From Acridotheres tristis (taxonomy: Eukaryota > Chordata > Aves > Passeriformes > Sturnidae), in NCBI GenBank assembly GCA_037013685.1, contig CM072884.1, positions 109,718,048 through 109,782,047 of the forward strand: DNA of 64,000 bases, given 5' to 3'. Below, in pieces: positions 1-13,060 of this stretch (position 1 is its first letter; every line of letters starts with the position of its first letter). Position numbers and translations under genes: made by a program. The notes beneath the pieces were generated by a model. It was given only the letters and a program-made list of their open reading frames with translations. It was not told where the DNA came from and searched no databases.

Positions 1-1031
1 TGCTGTGTAATTTCATTTTTTTGGTTGTGTATAGCTCAATACCCAAGACGTATGAAATACACGTAACTATATCTTTCAGTGTGTCTAACATGTATCTCAA
101 AGTACATATAAATGCATTAATTCCCTTGAAGGGAGGAGTCTGAATGTCAAGCATCTTTTGTCCAGGACCCTGTTTTAATAACAGAGCTCTGTTGCAATCT
201 ATTCTGCAAAGCTCTGATTAAGTGGCTGAAACTCAGAAGTAATCAGCTGTTCCTTTGGTTTGGATACAAGTGGAAGCACCGGGATTTACCTAGCAGACAT
301 GCTGTGGGTTTTCTTTTTTTTTTATTCAGCTGAATTTGGTGGTTTCTGTCCTTAAAGATACTGAGCACTGGGAATGCTCAGGCTCTGACAGTTTCACACT
401 CCCAGTCTGAGTGCCAGAAGTGGAATATTCACTCATTTTCTCTCTTGCTGGTTTCCCACCTTTAAATGGACTTCTGTGAAGCTGGACAAACCCCCACTGC
501 ACATGTCCTGATACATTAATGATGGGGAGTTTGGGAAAAGCTGTGAAATAATCATTTTCTGACACACAAAGCCCAGTGCCAGTGGGTACAGAACAGGTCA
601 GAGACCAAACTGCAGTGCACTGCCCACCTTGTGAGCTGAGTGAGTAAGACACTGTGGGGCAGGCAATTAGAGAGTGTTTCCCAACACAGGCACATGAGAG
701 TGATGCAGAAAGGCTGCAGAGGTGGCCTTAATCACAGCATTTCCTAACTTTGGACTCTACACCTCCACAAACATTGTTTTTAGGGCTGTATTTCGTGCTG
801 TAAGGAGCTGATTCTGAAGAACATAGGTCAGCTGTATGAGCAAGATTTCTCTGGTGTAAGGGCAGGCTTTGCACAAAAGACCACTCTGCAGATGTGCAGG
901 CAAGGCTGCAGGCACTGGTTCAGGAGCTGATAACTTCCATAAAACACCTTGCATCAGGGAGGTGAGCTAAGATCTTGCTTTTAAACAAAATGGACCCCTC
1001 TTCCTTTCCATCTGTCAGAGTCCTTAGGGGC
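1..1031. other. No gene recognised
   Basis: Mixed-composition sequence with short open frames on both strands, none resembling a known protein. I see no repeat family here. The stretch ends at the TG terminus of the LTR that follows. Confidence 0.5.
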
Positions 1032-1569
1032 TGGCATTGTTTAACCCCATGCAGCAGCTCAGCCCCACACAGCTGCTTCATTTACTCCCCACAGTGGGGT
1101 GGGGGAAAGAATTGGAAGGGTAAAAGTGAAAAAAATGGGTTGAGATAAAGGCATTTCAGCAGGTAAAGCAAAAGCTGCGCATTTCAGAAAAGCAAAACAG
1201 GGAATTCATTCCCCACTTGCCATGGGTGGGCAGGAGTTCAGCCACCCCCAGGACATCTGGGCTCCATCACAGGTAACAGTGACTTGGGAAGACAAATGAA
1301 CCACCCCAAACATCTCCCCCTTCCTCCTTCCCCCCCCATTTCTCTATGCTGAGCATGGCCTCATGTGGTGTGGGACATCCCTGGGGTCCTGGCTGTGTCC
1401 CCTCCCCTGTCCTTGTGCACCCCCAGCCCCCTGGCTGGGCTGAGGGGCAGAAAAGGTCCAGCTAAAACACCCCTGTGCTATCACCACTGCTTCCAGCACA
1501 AACCCAAAACACATCCCCACATCAGCCACTACAGAGAAAATTAACTCTCCCCCAGCCCCAACCAGCACA
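1032..1569 (-). mobile_element. Solo LTR of an avian endogenous retrovirus
   Basis: Read on the minus strand this begins TGTGCTGGTTGGGGCTGG near 1569 and ends GGTTAAACAATGCCA at 1032, so it has the TG...CA ends of a retroviral LTR. The internal order (a TTTTCTGCCCCTCAGCCCAG block, a purine-rich GGGGGGAAGGAGG block, CTTCCCAAGTCACTGTTACC, then TTTGCTTTACCTGCTGAAATG) is one I recognise from a widespread bird ERV LTR. A possible short target duplication, GGGC, abuts both ends (1028-1031 and 1570-1573). No gag, pol or env lies next to it, so it is a solo LTR. The 74-codon minus frame inside it is an accident of the repeat. Confidence 0.75.
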
Positions 1570-2109
1570 GGGCTCTTAATAATCCTTGACAGCTCTGACC
1601 AGTCTCACCAGGAGCTTCTCCCCACACCCTGGCCATGGGTTCTGGAGCCTCATTTCAGCCCCAACTGGCTTCTAGTCCCCTCCTGGCCAAGGTTTAGGTG
1701 TGGCTCTCTCCAGCCCTGTCCCTTGGATAGCCCTGAGGTCTGTGCTGTAAGCATCCTGTCTCCAGCCCTGCCCTCAGCCTTTTCTCCTACAGCTCTCGAG
1801 TGGATCCTGACCCTGCCTCATCCCCTCGTTCTGCTGGGGGCTGTCCATGGACCTCCAGAGGCACCCAGGTCTGTCTGCCATGTGTGGATCCTGCAGGATC
1901 CTGTCACCGAGGACAGGGACAGTGCTGGGCTCACCTGTGCACCCAGCTGCCTGGTCCCTTCTCTGTATCCTGATCTCATCCACTGAAATGGGAACTGGCA
2001 CAAAACTCCTCCAAGTCTTTCTGTGGGCTCTTCATCCTCAAGCTTGTTCTGGTACCCTCTGAGGGAACATTTTAATGAAGGTTGGGATAGCTGGGATACC
2101 AGGAAAAGA
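1570..2109. other. No gene recognised
   Basis: GC-moderate, CCCTG-rich sequence between the LTR and a CR1 end. Overlapping open frames on both strands have no recognisable content. Confidence 0.45.
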
Positions 2110-2260
2110 CCAAGGAACCCTTCCCTGGAGGTGTCCAAGGCCAGGCTGGACAGGGCTCTGATCAATCTGTGTTAATGGGAGGTGTCCCTGCCCATGGCAC
2201 AAGGTAGGAATGAGATGATCTTTAAGGTCCCTTCCAACCCAAAATATCCTGTGATTCTCT
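2110..2260 (+). mobile_element. CR1 LINE 3' end fragment
   Basis: The plus strand carries the CR1 3' untranslated pattern in order: CCCTGGAGGTGTCCAAGGCC, GGTGTCCCTGCCCATGGCA, then GATGATCTTTAAGGTCCCTT and a degenerate ATTCT terminal repeat. It is 5'-truncated, as most CR1 copies are, and keeps no reverse transcriptase. Confidence 0.85.
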
Positions 2261-5200
2261 GCTAGCTGGATGATGATCCAGCCCCTTGATTTGACATCTC
2301 CCTTGGAGATTTTGCTGAGGGTGGGAAAAAATCTTCTCAGAGTTGTCCAGAGCCTGAGAGAGCTGCTGGGCTCCCTGGGGAGGTGGAGCAGGCAGGCCAT
2401 GCACAGTGCCTGCCTGTTTGCCAGTGCTCCTGCTCCCTGGGATGACACCGAGGTAACCTGGAGTGAGGGCTTCAGATGGCACTCAGAGCAGCAAGGAAAC
2501 ATCCCCCACAAAACTCAGTGTGTGGGAGCACAGTGGCTTTGCAGAGGAAGAGGGAGGTTTGGGCTGAGAATCCAACCTGCCCAAATACATATTCAAAATA
2601 CATAGATATTTTGGTCCTGCTGAGTCAGAACAGATTCAGGTTCTTGGAGGTTTAGAAATATAGATTAACCAGTTTCCCTCTCTACTAGAGGATTCTCTTC
2701 CCCATTTCCATGTTAATCTGGAGGAGCAGAGTATCAGAAATTCCCCCTGGGGTAGTCTCAAAGTGCTGTGGTCTGACAAAGAGTATTGGGACTCCTATAA
2801 GAGACTACCACAGTCCCTTATGATGGGCAGCAGAAAGAGGGTTTGGACTGTTCTTAGAAAAGGGCAGAACTTGGTGGAAATGGGCTCAGAAATTTGCAAT
2901 AAAATTAAGCCTTGGATATTTCATTCCAAAATACTTCCAAATGTGCTGCCACCTGACTGTGTCTTTCAGTGTCTCCCTGCTCTTGTCCCTTCTGCCTGCC
3001 CTGCACCTGCCCTGGCATGATCCTTCCATCAGTGCTCCTGCTCTAATCGAAACCTCCATCATGGCCATGGACCAGATGGCACCAATCCTTCTGGCACAGC
3101 CCCAGCACAGCCCCAGAACATGCCAGGTTGGATTAGCTGCCTGTGTCTATTTAACTTTCACATTTTTGTGATACTGCATCATGCAGATAATTGTTTTGTC
3201 TTTTCCTCTGTCCAGTCCAGAGCAATAATTTATGTCTAGTCTTTACATATCTTTTTGGCTCATTGATTTGGTCCCATCAGTCCCTTCACTGGACCCTGTC
3301 ACACACTGGACTGTGAGCCTTTGAGAGAAGAAAAATGGGTCTTTATAAACCTCCTGGCAAGGTGACTCCTCCTGTCCTGACTGAGGACACCATAAAACAA
3401 ACAAGGAGAAAATGAGCTCGACTTTCAAAGGTCCTTGGAGCCTGTTTTTATAGCAATTCATTAGTTTATGCCAGTGTAAGGTGACACTGTCAGTCAGCTC
3501 TGCTTGGTGCTAGTGGCAAATTACGTGATGGTTCCTTGCTCTTTTGATGAATCCTGAATCTCGTGATGTTTGTTGCTTTCTAAATGCCTGGGTGTTTGCA
3601 GTCACATGACAATCTGAGATGTCAATTTTTATTCTGTTTCTACATGTCACAGTCCTAGGGAGATGGTTGAACCCCTCCCCAGTGAACCTGAAAACAAAGA
3701 TATCAAAAGACAAATAGACTTCACAGGAGTCTGAGGTTTCTTTGTTTGCCTATTTTCTTGTTCCTTTTCAAAGCAAAATACTTAAGCCATTTTTCAATCA
3801 CAGTGTCACAATTTGGGGAACTTTCAAGCATGGAGATTGGTAATATTTTATTTAGATTGCAGCTCTGTTTGCCTGTACGTCCTCTTCAGGTTTGCTTTCT
3901 ATCCTGACATTTAGACCACAAGCATTTTTTCCTCAGGCACAGTGTGTACAGAAGTTGGATGGGAAACTGGTAAGCAATCAGAGCACTCCTCATCTTTTCT
4001 TATCCAAAGTTTTCTAGGGAAAGAAATGCTCCACTCCAAGGTTTTGGACAGCTTTGGAAAGTACTGTCCTGAGGTTCTGATAAAGTTGCCTTCCTCCCAA
4101 GTGACCTTGGATTTCCCCACACTCCACTCCTGCTCCAATTTCTAGTTGTCCCAAACATGGAAACTGGCAAATAATGGAAAAAAGGAGGCAGGGCTGCCCT
4201 TTCAGGAGGCATTTTATAATGTCACTGTGTTTCCCTGCTCACAGCCGTAGGTGCTGATGGTGTTTACAGGAAATGCCATGAGTAATTTGCAAAGTGAAAG
4301 CGTTCTGTGCTATCGGGTCGGGGCTTGTCTGACTGGAAAGTGTGTCCTGCTCTGAGAACAGGGGCTGGGCCAGCTGCCTCCCCTTCAGCCTGCCATGCCA
4401 GGGGCTTGGACAGGCCAGGGCAGGGAGCAGGGTCTGGGGACAAGGTTGTGCAATGCTCCTTCCAGTATTGGCATAGAAAAGCAAGGAAGGAGTGACCCCT
4501 CCATAAATTTGCCACCTTCCTGGAGGAAACCATTCCTAGTGCTTTCTTCACCTTATCCTCTTGTATGTTCCCTGCAGGATGCAGCAAAGCACCAAAGCCT
4601 TTTCCATTTCCCCATCCCAGCCTACAACACTTCTCTCCTGCAGGACCCAAAGTGCCTCCATCTGTCCCACCAAATTCCCTCCCTTGGTGTAAGTCCTTGA
4701 GTTTCTGCTGTCCACACCAGGCTCTGTGCTGCTGGAACTGCTTCTAGCTTAAAGCAAGCAAGCAACAGCCCTCCCACTCCTCTGCACCAGTGTCTGTAGC
4801 CTAAAGGAACCTGAACATTCCTGCAAAAATATGAGGAAGATCCAGCTTTGGTTCTTACTGAGCTCCACTGCAAAACTCTGAGGGACTTTCATAGACCAAA
4901 GCTCCTCCCTAGTGGCTGATATTTGCCCATGTGTGTCTTGGACAGGTCTGTGTGTGCCACACTTGGCTGCAGACCTACCTGGCTTCCCACAGCAGGGGTG
5001 CCTTTGCCCCACAAGCTCATTTTGTACCCCATGCCTGCTCCTCCCTGCTCGCAGGACTCTCACCAGCTCCCCTCAACAAAGCCACTTTTGCTCCCTGCTT
5101 CTCCCATCCCTCTTGGTTTCTGCTCATCTGACAGTTTCATATGCACATCTCCTTCCTCTCTCTGTTCCTGCATTCTCTTCCCTCCCAATATCAAGATGCT

Positions 5201-5772
5201 TTATCTACCCATCCATTTTTACACAGAGGGTGTTTAGACTTCTGTCCTGTCTTCTCTGTTTTCTGCCCCCTTTAGTTCCGCTTGGGGGTTAAATAGGAGA
5301 GCTCAAATGCCTCAGCAGAAAAGGGAGATATGGAGGTGAGAAAATTCCCCAACATGATTAAAAAAGATGTCTACAGTGCAGTCTGCATGGCCTGGTACAG
5401 GGAGGGCTTTAATGGTGCAGGAGATGCCCTCAGCCACAGGAGTCACTTGTACAGGCTCAGCTGAGCTGCGAAACACCAGAGGAGCAGATCCCCTAGGATG
5501 GAACCTTGAGAATCCTTCCCTGAGCCCAGATCCCTCACACCACTGCTGTGAGGGGCAGCATCCCTTCTCCCAGTCCAGAATCAGAGCTGGGTTTGGTTTT
5601 TCTGTGGATTAACACCTGGGCTGAGATGACCCCTCCAGGCACTGCCTGAAAAGAGCCACAGTGTTGAAAAGACTCAAGTTCAGGAGTCCCTTACAGAGCA
5701 CAGGCAGCTCTCAGTGTGTGGCTGCTGAGCTCTCCAGGTAGTCCTGTTCATGCTCCCAGAAACTGTGCACTG
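2261..5772. other. No gene recognised
   Basis: About 3.5 kb with only short, overlapping frames. The frames at 4264-4650 (-) and 4912-5292 (+) are compositionally biased and resemble no family. The part from 4900 to 5280 is pyrimidine-rich on the plus strand. Confidence 0.45.
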
Positions 5773-5872
5773 CTGATTTTCCAATTCCTGAGCCTCTCAG
5801 GAGCTCTGTCTGCTCTGTTCCTCTGATTTTCCAATTCTTGAGCACCTCAGGAGTACCCCCTGCTCTGTTCCT
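5773..5872. repeat. Two-copy 50-bp tandem duplication
   Basis: The segment starting CTGATTTTCCAATTC at 5773 is repeated immediately at 5823 with the same length and a handful of substitutions. Both copies end in TGCTCTGTTCCT. It looks like a local tandem duplication of moderate age. Confidence 0.8.
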
Positions 5873-7409
5873 CCCCCCCTGGACTTCGTTGAAATGCTCC
5901 ACTTGTTATTCAGAGTGCAAATCTGGGTAAGACAATGCAGTTTCTTCCCTGTAAGTGCTGGTACAAAAATGGAGGAGAACTGGGAAAGGTGTGTGAGAAA
6001 GAGGAGAGAGGTATGGTGCAGTATCTGTACAGCTCCCTGTTTCACAGGATAATATCAGCCCAGTTAAGAGCTCTAACACCCTCTGTGAGCAGGGTGGGTG
6101 ACACTGAACCCTGTTGTGCCTCCAACACCACCTGAGGAGTCAGAGCTCTGCTTCCATCTTGTGTCCCAGCAGAAATGCAGGGTATCAGCTGAGCATGGTC
6201 CTCAGTCTGCATCATCTTTCGATTGACAAACAGCATCTTCAGTTTGAAAAAAAAAAAATAAATCCCACCCCTAAGAGGCCTCAGGGAATCACTCTGGGTT
6301 TTAGGAAAGCTGTGGTGCTGTAGCTGCTTTCAGCCTCTGCTCACTCTTCACTTTGTCCCATGCCTGCTGTGCCTTTTTCCAGAGCACCACAGGTTTGGCA
6401 AATTGGGAATTTGGACAAGGTGAGAACTGAAGCAGCAGTTGGGAGAAGGCAGCAGAAACCCCAACGTGTGCCTTGTAGCAGGGTTTATTTATCTGGGAAA
6501 CTCCTTCTCAGTGCAGGTAATCCTGTTAAGCACACAGTGTTTTTCCTTCCCTTTCCCTGGCTTGATCCCTGCTGGAACCACCTGCACTGCCACTGACAGA
6601 GAGCAGCAGGACCTGCCTCTGTGGGCAACCATTTCCTGAGTGCTCCATTTGCAGTTTGGAGGCTCTGCTTCACCCTGTGACCACCCCTGTGCTCCTTTTC
6701 ATTTTCCACAAGAACTTGTCTCTCTTTTTGGTTCACTCTCACTCTTGTCAGAGCTTGAAGAAGGCATTCAGGGAGAGGGTGATGAGTAAGTACAAGGATG
6801 AGAATTCTCTCCACAGGGGATACAAAATGCAGTGAGACTCTCATGTCTGATTTCTCTCCTTGGACTCCAGACCTACACAGCCCATCCTCCCTCATCTGCT
6901 TGGCTGTCCCTGGCCAAATGAGTTATTTTACATCTGAGCTGTGTCCCTCTGAGCTGGCACGATGCACACTGACCTGTATCTCTCCCTCCCAGCTCCTCAT
7001 CTGCACTACAGGTGCACACCACTCTGAGTACTGAGAGACCAAGAACAGGAACAGAACTCAGCGCCAGGATCTGTAAGGAATGATCCTGCTGGGCAGCTGG
7101 CACAGCTCAGCTCCAGAAACACATCGGGAAGGGGGTGTACCCCACCCCTGGGGGCAATACTGGCTGTTCCTGGCATTTCTCCATGATCTTTGAAGAAAAG
7201 AAAAGATTAAAAAGCAGCACATTTTGCACCTGTCCCAGCAGAATAGTTGATTTAATGCTCCCTCTTGTTCCCAGGGTGTAGGAGCCCAGGGAGGTGGAGG
7301 GACATAGAAGGAGATGGGGGTGGCAGGTTTGGGACAGATGGGAAGCAATATTCCATGAGCAGGAAGTCACACCAGGTGAAGAACACCAGGTTTACCTGGG
7401 AAGAGAAAA
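5873..7409. other. No gene recognised
   Basis: Ordinary non-coding-looking sequence. There is an A-run near 6246-6257. No supportable coding or RNA feature. Confidence 0.45.
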
Positions 7410-7500
7410 GAATCACAAAATGGTTTGGGTTGGAAGGGACCTTAAAGGCCAGGCAGTTCCAACCCCCCTGGCATGGGCAGGGACACCTTTCACTGGAATG
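7410..7500 (-). mobile_element. CR1 LINE 3' end fragment
   Basis: A minus-strand CR1 terminus: the plus strand reads ATCACAAAATGGTTTGGGTT followed by GGAAGGGACCTTAAAGGCC and CATGGGCAGGGACACCTTTC. About 90 bp remain. Confidence 0.85.
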
Positions 7501-8284
7501 AGTACAGTAAAGGTGGCAGTGAGACAGCTGCAGCCCAGGTGCCTGCAGGGGTGTGCTGGGCTGGAAATGGCTCTGCCTGGCACATCATAACTCCAGGAAC
7601 AGGGCTGAGAGCCCCTGCTTAGCTGGGGCTGATGGTTGGGCTGCCTCTGTACAGTTAAAGCAATATCCTGGAATAAACTCAGCTTTCTCAAAAGAATGTG
7701 AGCAAATCTCTGTTTCATTTTCTCTGTTATTTTAACGATAATCTTCCTTTGACTTGGTGTAATATCTGTGGCATGTATGACAAGTCAAATGCCTCAGGCC
7801 TCTTCCTGCTTTGCTGTAACACAAGCACTCAAAAACTGGTATGAGTTTTGTCTCCTTAAATGTCTCCCTTTGGCTTCATTAAAAGAATTATAACTCAGAT
7901 TGTGCTTGTGCTTCCATGAAAGACTGAGGTGGGTTTTTTTCCCAGCCAAGAAACATATTTGTACCAACCTGGCAGTTTGGTTAAATTCTCAAATATTTTC
8001 TCTCAGTCTCCTTCAGCCATAAATGTAACTATCTTGGACATCTGGGTGCTTCCAGTTTCACTCTGTTGGGAGTTTCCTCATAGCTGGAAATACGTCCTGC
8101 AGTTTTTCAGTTGTTTTGGCCACACTCTCTCCACTTAATGAGCCCAAATACCTGAAATGCCTTCCCCCTCATGCTAATTACTTCTTTTGCCTGGTTCCAT
8201 TAGAAACTGTTTTCTTCCAGATTGTCTTATCTGTTTATCTAATTCTTGTGCTCCTTCCCTAGCCATTGACATTTAAGTCATTTA
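7501..8284. other. No gene recognised
   Basis: No coding feature. A GGAATAAACTCAGC motif at about 7671 resembles an LTR polyadenylation region, but I could not find matching LTR ends, so I do not call one. Confidence 0.4.
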
Positions 8285-8350
8285 TAGGGTCACTGCATGG
8301 TTTGTGTTGGAAGGGACCTTCAGAAATCACTTAATCCAACTCCCTTCCAG
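8285..8350 (-). mobile_element. CR1 LINE 3' terminus, minus strand
   Basis: The GCATGGTTTGTGTTGGAAGG block followed by GACCTTCAGAAATCACTTAA is a diverged CR1 3' end read in reverse. It directly abuts an opposite-strand CR1 segment. Confidence 0.75.
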
Positions 8351-8354
8351 AGGC

Positions 8355-8640
8355 AGGTACAGCTGCTCAGCCTGGAGAAGAGGTGGCTGAGAGGAGACCT
8401 CACTGCAGTCACAACTTCCTCATGAGGGGCAGAGGAGGGGCAGGCACTGATCTCTGCTCTGTGGTGACAGTGGCAGGACTGAGGGAATGGCCTGAAGTTG
8501 TGTCAGGACAGGTTTAGGTTGGATATCAGAAAAAGGTTTTTCCCCCAGAGGGTGGTTGGGCACTGAACAGGCTCCCCAGGGCAGGGGTGACAGCACCAGC
8601 CTGGCAGAGCTCAAGCAGGATTTGGACAATCCATCTTTTT
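8355..8640 (+). mobile_element. CR1 LINE segment, plus strand
   Basis: The plus strand shows CTCAGCCTGGAGAAGAGGTG, GAGGAGGGGCAGGCACTGAT, CAGGTTTAGGTTGGATATCA and CCCAGAGGGTGGTTGGGCAC in the order of a CR1 3' region of a subfamily different from the standard one. It stops before the usual terminal repeat. The opposite-strand CR1 end beside it gives a head-to-tail inverted junction. Confidence 0.75.
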
Positions 8641-11600
8641 AGGTTGAAAGTCCAGCTCATCTGGAGATCTTCTGAGGCATTTCAGGATCAGGAGATGTGA
8701 AGGTCATTCCAGCAGTGTCCTGCTGCAGAGACTCCTGCAGGCTCCCTCCACACCTGGAGCTGCACAGCAGGTGACAGACAGGCTCCTCTCCCTTTGGCTA
8801 AGCCTGCTCAGACTGGAGGGATTTCACTGTCTCTGAAGGAAGGAGCTTGAATTCTTCCCCATGACCTGCTTCAAGCAAAGCCACAGCAACCAAATGGACC
8901 GTGCTGTGTGAAATGCAGAGTCACACAGAAATGCAGAGTTTGGTGTGAGTCAAACATTCCCCTCTGGTGCTGGAGGGTTCGGGCCGAAGAGCAAAACAAA
9001 GGCAAATACATCAGCAGCTCTAAGTGGATGGGTTTTTATTTTTGCTTTCTTCGTGGCAGAAGCCCAGAAGACTCTGACTGAGATCAAAAAGTAACTTACC
9101 ACCTTGAGGTCTGTGGAGAAGCAGAGAGATGTTGAAACCTCCCAGCACTTCCATCATCAAAAGCTTCAGGAGTTTTCTTTCCTCGTGTGTTTTCATGGCC
9201 AGCCTCGAGGAGAGGAGCTGTTCAAAAGGGACATTAGGTGCACCTTCTGTTGGCTGAACCAATTAAAACTACCCTTCTATGTCACCAGGAGCTCACACAC
9301 ACAGAAGGAAAATTCAAGGAGGAAAAGAGAAACAAGCACAGTCTCACTGAGGGAGCTGGCTAGGGACTACAATGATGTGCTTCAAGGTCATGAACTTGAC
9401 TTCAGATAATGTTAGAAACAGACAAAAATTTCTACTGGTGGCTGCTCAGTGGCCTATATGAAGTTAATGGATAATCTCTCTTGTAGCCATTTAATTTAAA
9501 GAGATAAGTGCTATATACTTAGTAAAAATATCCACAAATAAAACTTTTGAAGTTGTTGATGAGCTGATGCATGTGGAAATGAATAACAAAGCTCTCTGAA
9601 GTCTTTTGTAATACTTTATTAAATTACAATGTATTCAGACCTCTTCAATCCTGAACTGTCCTCTTTGTTGGAGTTGAATTGTGGAGCTTTAGGACAGAGT
9701 TGTTGGCAAAGGATCTTATGTCTGTTTGCAACATATCAAAATAAAAGGTTTGGTTTTGCCAGTAAGGCATGGCTGCCATTACAGATAATTTTAATGGGCC
9801 ATGAGGTAGCAGAAGTGTCCAAATTCTGGCCATCTTCCATACAACATCCTCCCAACTTCCTAAGAACACCCCGTCTGTAAAGAGGCAGCAGCTTTATGTC
9901 ATGTACCTTGAGAAGGGAAGAAGCCAGTGCTCCTGGTGCAGGACTGTCTCAACTCAGATGAGTCCTATGGTGCTGAGCTCTCTTTTTGCTGAGTATTAAA
10001 GGTGAAAGCTAACAATTTGGCTTTCACTCACATTTTTAATTATTTTAAAATACTTTCCAAACTTCTGTACTGCAGTAAATCTTTCATTTCTTTGGTTTCA
10101 GTCAGCTTTGCACAACAGAAGCTGCACACGCTGTTAATATCAGACCTGTCAAACCTTCCATTTTTGTAAAGCAGGGTGAAAGACGAGGCTAAAACTGTTT
10201 TCCTTTGTTTTGTTTGTGATCCTATATATTCACCAACAAGGTACTCAAAATCTGTTTGTCCGTGCCAAGGTCGCAACTTGTCCTCACCAGGAGGCTCAGG
10301 TGTCACTTCCCTGTTCTCCAAGGTGTCCTAGTCCCTGCTCAGACAAGGGTATGAGGGTGATGTCTCCAGGAACACACCAATAGGGGCTGGAGCACTCATC
10401 CCACTGCAGCTGAAGAAGGAAATTGCTATTACCATGCCAAAGCAAACAGCTAAAATATGAAAGTCAAGGAACTCAGTCAAATCAGCTTGACACAAAGAGT
10501 GGTGCCAATCAGACACAATTCTTTGGTTTTCTTGCCTTTTGTATCTTTTACTTGAAAACAGAAATTGTTTTGAAGGTCAAAGCTCTGAGAGGCAGAAGTG
10601 GTAGAAAAATCTCAAATAATTTCACAGTCATGCTCTATTGCCCCCTCCTGATGCTAAGAACTCCTGATGAAAAACATCCCCAAAGTAGTCACAAATCAAG
10701 CATCCAGTGGAGGTCCAGTGCATCCCTCAGTGGTTTCCTTTTCCAAGATTCCTGTCTGCATGCACTCACAATTGCATTTTGGTTTCTGCATCCAGAAAAT
10801 CTGACTTCCTCCTGTCTCCTCCTCCTCAGAGGAATGCTATGGTTTGATGTGGGGATGAGTGACACTTGTGACAGATGAGCTGCCAAAACATGGCAAAATC
10901 CTGGGAGTCTGCAACACCAACAGTCACTTTGGTGTTTGCATGACTCTGCTGGGGATGGCAGATATTTTGCGTTTTGCCATCACCTTTCCTACATATACAA
11001 CCCAAATGTGTTCAGGAGGGGTAAACTTCCAGTGATGTGATTTTCCAGTCTTGTGTTGTTGTGACAGGGAGAAGCTGGATTCAGTTCTCAGACATCATAA
11101 TACAACATTTATCCTGTCACAGGACCATTTTCACTCTTTGCTGCCTGCCTGGAGTGACCCCTTTCCTAAATGGTTGCTTTTTCCCTGTACTGTCAGGATA
11201 AATCCCTGCAATCCACACCATACCTGTCCCTGTGTTCATCTACTACTTACACAGAAAATTCTGCACTGTCATTCATAATTCATTCCCCTAAATTAAAATG
11301 TAAATTTATTCTCAGCATTTTGGGGCGATTAAAACACCGTTGTAGGAATAGGTTTAAATTCTGCATTTGGAGTTCATTTTGCTAAAATAAACACAGGATA
11401 CCTTGTGCTGTTTGCAGTCAGATTGATCACCAAGTGGGACAGAACTGAACTTCCAGGGTAGGGAGGTCAATCTATGCATGTCTAATATTCAGAGGTGAAT
11501 CCACTTTGCTGTAAAGTGAACTGGCTTTATCTCAAGGCGTTACCTGCCTGCATTTCAGGCTTGGCATAGACAGGAAGGAGTATTTGTAACTGTATTTCTC

Positions 11601-12819
11601 CACATACAGAAATCCAGACTATTTTCCTGGCCTCAAACTGATCCCCAGGAGCCTTCAGAAGGATGTTTAGTGGGTTGCTGTGCTTACTGTAAACAATTGA
11701 CTTACCAGAGCGTCTTGCAGGTTGGACTTCATTCCTTATAGACCTCGAAGCCTCAGATGCCATTTGCTGTCCATTAAATAAATTATTAAGTACATGGAAA
11801 AAAAACAACAACAAAAAAAGTCATATTCCACGAGGATGGGGTAATGACAGAGTGCCCAGTTGGTGGCTTAGTTGTAATTCTTAGTGTTTTCCCCTTCCTC
11901 CCTCGAAGCAATAAAACCCTTAAATTAAAAAAGAATGTAGAGAAGGTGGTCTTGGGGTTGTGGATGAGGCACACGGAGCTCTTCATGAAAGGAAACAGTC
12001 ATGGGGCTGCTCATGGGGAGAGAGAGAGAGACAATTCCCAGCTCCACCATACAAAGAGTCATAGGGATTAGGAGTGTTTCACCAGCAGGCTTTTGAATTT
12101 TTTCCCTGTAACAAAAGCATGACCTCTCCCCTGCCTACGCCCTGTCTCCGTCTGTGTCTCTGTCTGTCTCTCCCGTGGACAGGCAGACAGAAGGGCTTTG
12201 CAGCTCGTGGGGAGAGCTTGGGACTGAACACAAGTCTCTTGGATACAGGAGGAAAATGCTTTGCTTTGCCATTCCCCGAAGTCACATCATTCTTATGCTA
12301 CACATGACTCTCGGAAAATCTGGGATTCATTACCCACCTTCTGCCCCGACCTTCTGGCTTCGGAAATACGCAGGGAGTTTCAAGATTAGTGCAGTTGGCC
12401 GTGGGGCAGCCAGGTTGTGTGTGTGGCTCCTGGTGTCCCCAAGCCTGGCCCTGCTGCACCATGCCCACTTTTCCAAGCAGGGCAAGGACAGCCAGGGCAG
12501 GAATGGGCCAGCAGCTGCCCCTGGGACCTCGCTGCTTGGCAGTTTTGGAGGAGCCAGCTTGCAGCCATCCCCAGATCACAATGGACTGGAGGAAGCAGAG
12601 CCTGACATTTATTTTCTAGGCCATGTTTTGACAGATTCTCAATTAAAAATAGGTTCCCTATCATTGCCCTTTCACTGCAGGACAGGGCATCTACCAGAGG
12701 TTGACTGCAGTGGGAGATGGCCAGAGCTGCTGGAGAGGCACTGCCTCCCCTCTTGGTCTCTCCTGGGTCTCGGGGCAGCCAGGAGGGGATGCAGGCAGGA
12801 TTTTGGCAGGCAGGGACAC

Positions 12820-13060
12820 AAGGGACAGCGAGAGGAACAGCGTCAGCAGCGGGGCCCTTGCTCAGTGTCAGGGGCTGGTTTGAAAGTCGGTCGCCAGAGC
12901 CGCCTGACGTCAGTTCTGTCGCTGTAGGAAGTATCAAGTTAAACTGATAATTATCTACAGCACGTGTACGAATTACGAACCTTTTGATGTTCAGGCTCAT
13001 GTGTTTCGAGTTAGCCAGCACATCTTAATCAGATTTTCTTTTCCTTTTAAACGAAGATTT
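12820..13060. promoter_or_regulatory. CpG-retaining patch with CRE and E-box
   Basis: About a dozen CpG dinucleotides cluster here, in a stretch of the window where CpG is generally sparse. A perfect palindromic TGACGTCA (CREB/ATF site) is at 12905-12912 and a CACGTG E-box at 12961-12966. This would fit an enhancer or unannotated promoter, but no adjacent first exon is recognisable. The regulatory role is inference. Confidence 0.35.

Noticed and set aside
7550..7740. Possible LTR 3' end around GGAATAAACTCAGC
   Set aside because: No TG/CA boundaries, TATA box or second copy found in the window; one AATAAA-like motif is not enough.
12154..12927. 257-codon plus-strand open frame, with a 211-codon minus frame overlapping it
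   Set aside because: Both strands are open by chance in GC-rich sequence. Neither has recognisable motifs, so I treat the CpG/CRE patch at its end as regulatory rather than coding.
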